Shown: piece after piece, positions 60,295 through 64,000 of the stretch
Numbering within the stretch: the first letter of the stretch is position 1
Layout of the letters: each line of letters opens with the position of its first letter
Assembly (NCBI GenBank): GCA_021847835.1
Contig: JAJZPR010000005.1
Location: 1 to 64,000 of the forward strand
DNA from: Pseudomonadota bacterium
GTDB taxonomy: Bacteria > Pseudomonadota > Gammaproteobacteria > Burkholderiales > Thiobacillaceae
Length of the DNA: 64,000 nt
Direction: 5' to 3'
The notes under the pieces: model-generated
Seen by the model: the letters and a program-made list of their open reading frames with translations, nothing else
Told to the model about the DNA's origin: nothing
Databases searched by the model: none
Position numbers and translations under genes: made by a program

Positions 60295-62409
60295 TCAGGC
60301 GAGCTTGAAGCCGGACACCGAATCCTTCAGCGATTCGGCGAGCTTGGTCAGGCTGCCGATGGACTCGGCGGTCTGGCGGGTGCCCTCGCTGGTCTGCATG
60401 GAAATGTTGCGGATGTCCTGCATGGTCTCCGCCACCCTGGCGGTTGCCGCCGCCTGGTTCTGGGTCGCCGCGGAAATGTCCGCGATCAGCGTGGCCAGTT
60501 TCTTCGACACCTCGCCGATCTCGTTCAGCGCCTGGCCGGCGGCGTCGGACAGCTTGGCGCCTTCCACCACGGACTGGGTGGAGACCTCCATGGCGGCCAC
60601 GGTGTCGTGGGTGTCGGACTGAATGGTCTTCACGATGGCGGCGATCTGCTTGGTCGCCTCGGCGGAGCGTTCCGCCAGGCGCTGCACTTCTTCCGCAACC
60701 ACCGAGAAGCCGCGGCCCGCCTCGCCGGCGGAGGCCGCCTGGATGGCGGCGTTCAGCGCCAGCACGTTGGTCTGTTCGGTAATGTCGGAAATCAGTTCCA
60801 CGATCTCGCCGATCTCCTGCGAGGATTCGCCCAGGCGCTTGATCCGCTTGGAGGTTTCCTGGATCTGCTCGCGCAGCGCGTTCATGCCGGAAATGGTATT
60901 CTGCACCGCCTGCTGGCCTTTCTCGGCGGCGGCCAGCGATTGTTCCGCCACGTGGGCGGATTCGGCGGCGTTTTGCGACACCTGCTGCACCGACTGGGAG
61001 ATGTTCACCACCGCCTGCGAGGTTTCTTCGATTTCCTCCGCCTGGCGTTCGGAGGCGGCGGTGAGCTGTTCGGAAATCTGGTTGGCGTCGCGCACGGCGC
61101 TGTTCAGCTGGGCCGTCGCGTTGTTGATGCCGCGCACGAGGGTGCGCAGTTCCTCGACCGTGAAGTTGATCGAGTCGGCGATGGCGCCGGTGATGTCCTC
61201 GGTCACGCTCGCGGTCACCGCCAGGTTGCCGTCGGCGAGTTCGCCCAGCTCGTCCATCAGGCGCAGGATCGCCTCCTGGTTGCGGGAGTTTTCCTCCTCG
61301 GTCTTCTTCGCGCGCGTCTTGGTTTCGTTGATGTTGACCAGGCCCAGCAGCACCAGCGAGCTGATCGCCAGCACGGCGAACAGGGTGGCCAGCATGTACG
61401 AGATCGAGCCGGCGGTACCGTATTTGTCGCTCAGCTCGGCGGCGGTTTTCAGCATCTGGTCGCTGTTGTTGAACAGCTCGCGCGCCGCGGACTTGGATTT
61501 CAGCAGTTCCGGCGTGTTGGCCAGCACCACGCCCACGGCTTCCACCAGATCGATGGTGGAATCGCCCACTTCGGTCAGCAGCTCGCCGGCGTATGTGCTC
61601 ACGGCCGCCCCTTCCAGCGCGCCGACGATGTCGCGGAAGCTGGTGATGTCCTTTTCCAGTTGCAGGAAAATCGAGGGGTTGGGGGTATCGGCCGCCTGCA
61701 GCGCGTTGGCGTTCTTGGCGATGCGCTGGGTCAGGGTCACCAGCTGGTTGGCGTTCGAGATCAGGCGGTTGCTGGCGTTGCCTTCCAGCAGCGAGGAGGC
61801 CATCTGCTCGGTCAGTTCCTGCATGTCGTTCGACAGCAAACTGATCTTCTCGATGTTCTGGTTCAGGCTGATCAGGACTTTCCGGTTCTTGGTGATCAGC
61901 GCGGCCTGCGGCTCGAGTTTTTTCCAGACACCGTCGATCTGCGAGAGCACGGCCTGCGCGTCCATGGGCGAGGCCGGCGCCTTGTCATCGCCGTCCTGGA
62001 GGCCCCTGAGGGTGGCGGTGAACTCCTTGCGGTCCTTGTCCAGTTCCGCGAACGCCTTCTCGTTGCCCTGCACGGCCTGCTGCGCCAGGCTGGGCAGGCG
62101 CTGCGTGAGCATGCCGATGTGGCCGGCGCGGTCCAGGTAATGGCCCTGGTTGCCCGATTTCACGGCGCCGTAAACGGTAAAGCCCGCGGCCAGCAGGAGC
62201 GAACCCAGCAGGGCGCCGCTGACGTAGAGGTACTGCTTTTCCACCGGCAGGTTGCCGATCAGCGGAACCCTGCCGGCGGGGCGATCCGCCAGCTTGCGCA
62301 GGCTGTGCATGATCATCGTGGTCTGATCCTTTGCCGACATGCCCTTGACCGATCTGGACATGCGGCCGGCGAGGCCCTTGAGTTTGGTGGCGGGGTTTGC
62401 GTTGGACAT
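60295..62409 (-). CDS. pilJ: Type IV pilus methyl-accepting chemoreceptor PilJ
   Basis: PilJ is the receptor of the Pil-Chp system. The 704-aa protein has a cytoplasmic start, membrane helices at about 57-80 and 336-362, and between them a PilJ sensor domain ([18 protein letters not shown]). A HAMP-like linker follows, and a methyl-accepting domain with the hairpin tip [23 protein letters not shown] (about 545-570). ATG 62409 ([11 protein letters not shown]) was chosen; GAGAACACC lies upstream, and the longer open frame runs into pilI. chpA starts 29 nt after its stop. Confidence 0.93.
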   Translation of the reverse strand: MSNANPATKLKGLAGRMSRSVKGMSAKDQTTMIMHSLRKLADRPAGRVPLIGNLPVEKQYLYVSGALLGSLLLAAGFTVYGAVKSGNQGHYLDRAGHIGMLTQRLPSLAQQAVQGNEKAFAELDKDRKEFTATLRGLQDGDDKAPASPMDAQAVLSQIDGVWKKLEPQAALITKNRKVLISLNQNIEKISLLSNDMQELTEQMASSLLEGNASNRLISNANQLVTLTQRIAKNANALQAADTPNPSIFLQLEKDITSFRDIVGALEGAAVSTYAGELLTEVGDSTIDLVEAVGVVLANTPELLKSKSAARELFNNSDQMLKTAAELSDKYGTAGSISYMLATLFAVLAISSLVLLGLVNINETKTRAKKTEEENSRNQEAILRLMDELGELADGNLAVTASVTEDITGAIADSINFTVEELRTLVRGINNATAQLNSAVRDANQISEQLTAASERQAEEIEETSQAVVNISQSVQQVSQNAAESAHVAEQSLAAAEKGQQAVQNTISGMNALREQIQETSKRIKRLGESSQEIGEIVELISDITEQTNVLALNAAIQAASAGEAGRGFSVVAEEVQRLAERSAEATKQIAAIVKTIQSDTHDTVAAMEVSTQSVVEGAKLSDAAGQALNEIGEVSKKLATLIADISAATQNQAAATARVAETMQDIRNISMQTSEGTRQTAESIGSLTKLAESLKDSVSGFKLA

Positions 62410-62431
62410 GGTGTTCTCCACAAGAACTGAA

Positions 62432-62944
62432 TTATTGCGTTTCCACGGACAGGAAAGCGGGATCGGCAAGCAGCCGGGGAAGATCGATTTCAAGCCAGTC
62501 GGGGCAACCCGTTTCCTGGTAGCGGTTCGCGCAGCACGACCATTCCGCCTGCGCGTCGAGCCGTTCGAACTGGCCGATTTGCCTGAGACCGAGCGAGCGC
62601 TGAATGACCAGCGCGGCATTGACGCCGTGCTTGCGGTGCACCAGAAGCAGGCGCGTGTCGCTCGATTCCTGGGTGGGGGTGCCTTCCAGGAAATCGCTCA
62701 GGTCGGTTACTGCGTACAGATTGCCGCGGATGTTGGTCATGCCGCGAAACCAGCGTTTGGTGCCCGGCGTGGCCACGATTTCGGGCAGGGGCATGACCTC
62801 GTCGATTTCTTCCAGGGATACCAGCCAGTTGGCACCGGCAGCCTGAAAGCCCAGGCGCGAGGCCTGCGCCGGCGCGTGCGCCGCCGCCTGCATGCGCCGG
62901 GCAAGGTCGGTCTGGAATTCGCGCAGGTTGAACTTGCGTGCCAT
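62432..62944 (-). CDS. pilI: Twitching motility CheW-like adaptor PilI
   Basis: The 170-aa protein is a CheW-domain adaptor that couples PilJ to ChpA. It has [24 protein letters not shown], the conserved [24 protein letters not shown] and the second beta-barrel half ([20 protein letters not shown]). Gene order pilG-pilH-pilI-pilJ-chpA, all on the minus strand with short gaps, identifies it. Its start is 13 nt after the pilH stop. Confidence 0.9.
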   Translation of the reverse strand: MARKFNLREFQTDLARRMQAAAHAPAQASRLGFQAAGANWLVSLEEIDEVMPLPEIVATPGTKRWFRGMTNIRGNLYAVTDLSDFLEGTPTQESSDTRLLLVHRKHGVNAALVIQRSLGLRQIGQFERLDAQAEWSCCANRYQETGCPDWLEIDLPRLLADPAFLSVETQ

Positions 62945-62957
62945 GTCTGCCGCCGCT

Positions 62958-63323
62958 TCAGCCCAGGGCGCGGATCTGCTTGAGCAGGTCGTTGGGGTCG
63001 ATCGGCTTGGTCATGTAGGCCTTGGCGCCCTGGCGCAGGCCCCACACCTTGTCGGTCTCCTGGTCCTTGGTGGTGCAGATGATGACCGGGATGTTCCTGG
63101 TCTCGTCGTCCCTGGACAGCGCGCGTGTGGCCTGGTAGCCGTTCATGCCGGGCATGATGACGTCCATGATGATGAGGTCGGGCTGCGTCTGCTTGGCCTG
63201 GGCGATGCCTTCCTCGCCGCTTTCGGCCATGCTGACCAGATAGCCGTTCTTGACCAGCAGGTCGGAAAGGAAAAAGCGCTCGGTCGGGGAGTCGTCGACT
63301 ACGAGGATGCGGCTGATTGCCAT
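62958..63323 (-). CDS. pilH: Twitching motility response regulator PilH
   Basis: The 121-aa single-domain CheY-like receiver has the acidic pocket (VVDDSPTERFFL), phospho-Asp in LIIMDVIMPGMNGY, Thr in VIICTTKDQETDK and Lys in AYMTKPIDPNDL. PilH is thought to modulate or drain phosphate flow in the Pil-Chp system, influencing pilus retraction. It is the second gene of the operon. Confidence 0.9.
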   Translation of the reverse strand: MAISRILVVDDSPTERFFLSDLLVKNGYLVSMAESGEEGIAQAKQTQPDLIIMDVIMPGMNGYQATRALSRDDETRNIPVIICTTKDQETDKVWGLRQGAKAYMTKPIDPNDLLKQIRALG

Positions 63324-63349
63324 GTTTAGCTCCGTAATGAGATGAAATG

Positions 63350-63748
63350 TCAGGCCGTTCTGGACAGGGCGTGGTCGCGCACTGCCTTCAACAGCGTTTC
63401 TTTGGTAAAGGGTTTGGTCAGGTATTCGTCCGAGCCCACCATGCGGCCGCGCGCGCGGTCGAACAGGCCGTCCTTGGACGAGAGCATGATGACCGGAGTG
63501 GTGCGATAGCGGGCGTTGCGCTTGATCAGCGAGCAGGTCTGGTAACCGTCCAGGCGAGGCATCATGATGTCCACGAACACCACATCGGGCTGATGATCGG
63601 TGATCTTGGCCAGCGCCTCGAAGCCGTCCTGCGCCAGGATGACCTCGCAGCCTGCCTGGTTCAGGAAAATTTCGGCGCTGCGCCGGATGGTATTGCTGTC
63701 GTCAATCACCATGACCTTGATGCCTTGCAGGGAGGCGGGGGTTTCCAT
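63350..63748 (-). CDS. pilG: Twitching motility response regulator PilG
   Basis: The 132-aa CheY-like receiver has VIDDSNTIRRSAEIFLNQAG, phospho-Asp in VVFVDIMMPRLDGYQTC, the Ser/Thr position in VIMLSSKDGLFDRARG and the Lys in EYLTKPFTKETLL. PilG acts with PilH downstream of ChpA to control pilus extension and c-di-GMP/cAMP-linked responses in studied species. It heads the operon. The start at 63748 is supported by the usual receiver N terminus (ASLQGIKVMVIDDS). Confidence 0.9.
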   Translation of the reverse strand: METPASLQGIKVMVIDDSNTIRRSAEIFLNQAGCEVILAQDGFEALAKITDHQPDVVFVDIMMPRLDGYQTCSLIKRNARYRTTPVIMLSSKDGLFDRARGRMVGSDEYLTKPFTKETLLKAVRDHALSRTA

Positions 63749-64000
63749 TTCGGGGATGCTCGGCTGTGCAAATGTTGCGAATCGTTTCGATCACTAACGA
63801 CTAGGCGCCGGCAAAACTTTACTGTCGGCGCGCGCTGCCGGGCTCTGCACATGCAGGGGGGCATGGGTGCAGGCGGCAGGGACCGACAGCCGCCCGGGCA
63901 GGGATGGCATGGCGTGATGAAGCATGGTTTGGCTCCGGCAAAAGACAGTGTTGTTATGGGGCGGTTATGCATTCGCCTCTGGCCCATGCTAACGGCTGGC
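63749..64000. other. Region upstream of pilG with no confident gene
   Basis: The interval probably holds the promoter of the pil-chp operon on the minus strand, but no convincing -35/-10 pair stands out. Short frames of 43 and 93 codons on the minus strand have poor ribosome sites and basic, proline-rich composition. I see no rubredoxin gene here, which often precedes pilG; it may lie outside the window. Confidence 0.3.

Noticed and set aside
56384-60622. A 1412-codon open frame on the plus strand
   Set aside because: It is the antisense of chpA. Its translation is Gly/Arg/His-rich with no domain, while the minus strand encodes clear Hpt, kinase and receiver motifs. High GC makes such long shadow frames common.
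63706-63987. A 93-codon minus-strand frame overlapping the start of pilG
   Set aside because: It overlaps pilG, is rich in Pro, Cys and Arg, and has no ribosome site or recognisable motif.

Overview
The window looks like chromosomal DNA of a GC-rich, Gram-negative betaproteobacterium. The evidence is the uninterrupted division and cell-wall (dcw) order mraZ-rsmH-ftsL-ftsI-murE-murF-mraY-murD-ftsW-murG-murC-murB-ddl-ftsQ-ftsA-ftsZ, lipid A and Kdo genes (lpxC, waaA), a TolC-type outer-membrane protein, and a type IV pilus chemosensory operon (pilGHIJ-chpA). I cannot name the genus; a Nitrosomonadales-like lineage is a guess.

Layout. 1-1232: edge of a chromosomal integron, with integron integrase intI (+), a candidate attI and the start of an outward-facing cassette ORF (-). 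1327-3380: pyrC, a small membrane protein and the RNase P RNA gene. 3480-21436: the dcw cluster, almost all genes overlapping by 1-4 nt or abutting, behind a sigma70-type promoter with 10-bp-spaced MraZ-box-like repeats. 21461-30683: a defence island between ftsZ and the housekeeping genes. It holds a type I restriction-modification locus in which HsdM and HsdS are fused, a translationally coupled AAA ATPase plus Toprim-like pair, a duplicated hsdS 3' remnant, and a convergent XRE/ImmA-IrrE plus PIN pair. 30782-36509: an AmmeMemoRadiSam cluster (Memo-AMMECR1 fusion plus radical SAM), an alpha/beta hydrolase, a phosphoribosyltransferase, and archease-rtcB. 36654-42594: lpxC, small envelope-associated genes, a DciA-like gene and secA. 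42676-50357: a MidA-type methyltransferase, pteridine reductase, bactofilin, ankyrin protein, nucleotide-sugar epimerase, waaA and tolC. 50369-54386: rhodanese, an L-isoaspartyl methyltransferase homologue, a TPP riboswitch with thiC, and uppP. 54551-63748: the Pil-Chp chemosensory operon on the minus strand. I recognised no tRNA, rRNA, CRISPR array or complete insertion sequence.

How the genes work together. The dcw genes, uppP, lpxC and waaA build the envelope (UDP-MurNAc-pentapeptide, lipid I/II, undecaprenyl phosphate recycling, lipid A-Kdo). FtsL/I/W/Q/A/Z build the divisome. PilG/H/I/J/ChpA control twitching motility. The defence island breaks the familiar ftsZ-lpxC neighbourhood.

The most unusual signals are two repeat systems. 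First, short GC-rich palindromes of a REP-like type have been accepted in frame inside three essential or large genes (murF, murB, hsdM-S); the murF and murB copies share a longer flanking module and encode nearly the same peptide. Second, a family of palindromic elements has arms made of tandem heptamers (or 9-mers) whose sequence differs at each site, around a common core related to GTGCTTCGCGCTTTT. Several of these carry the stop codon of the adjacent gene inside an arm repeat. The ATPase/Toprim pair bracketed by hsdS 3' ends is the best candidate for an undescribed defence module.
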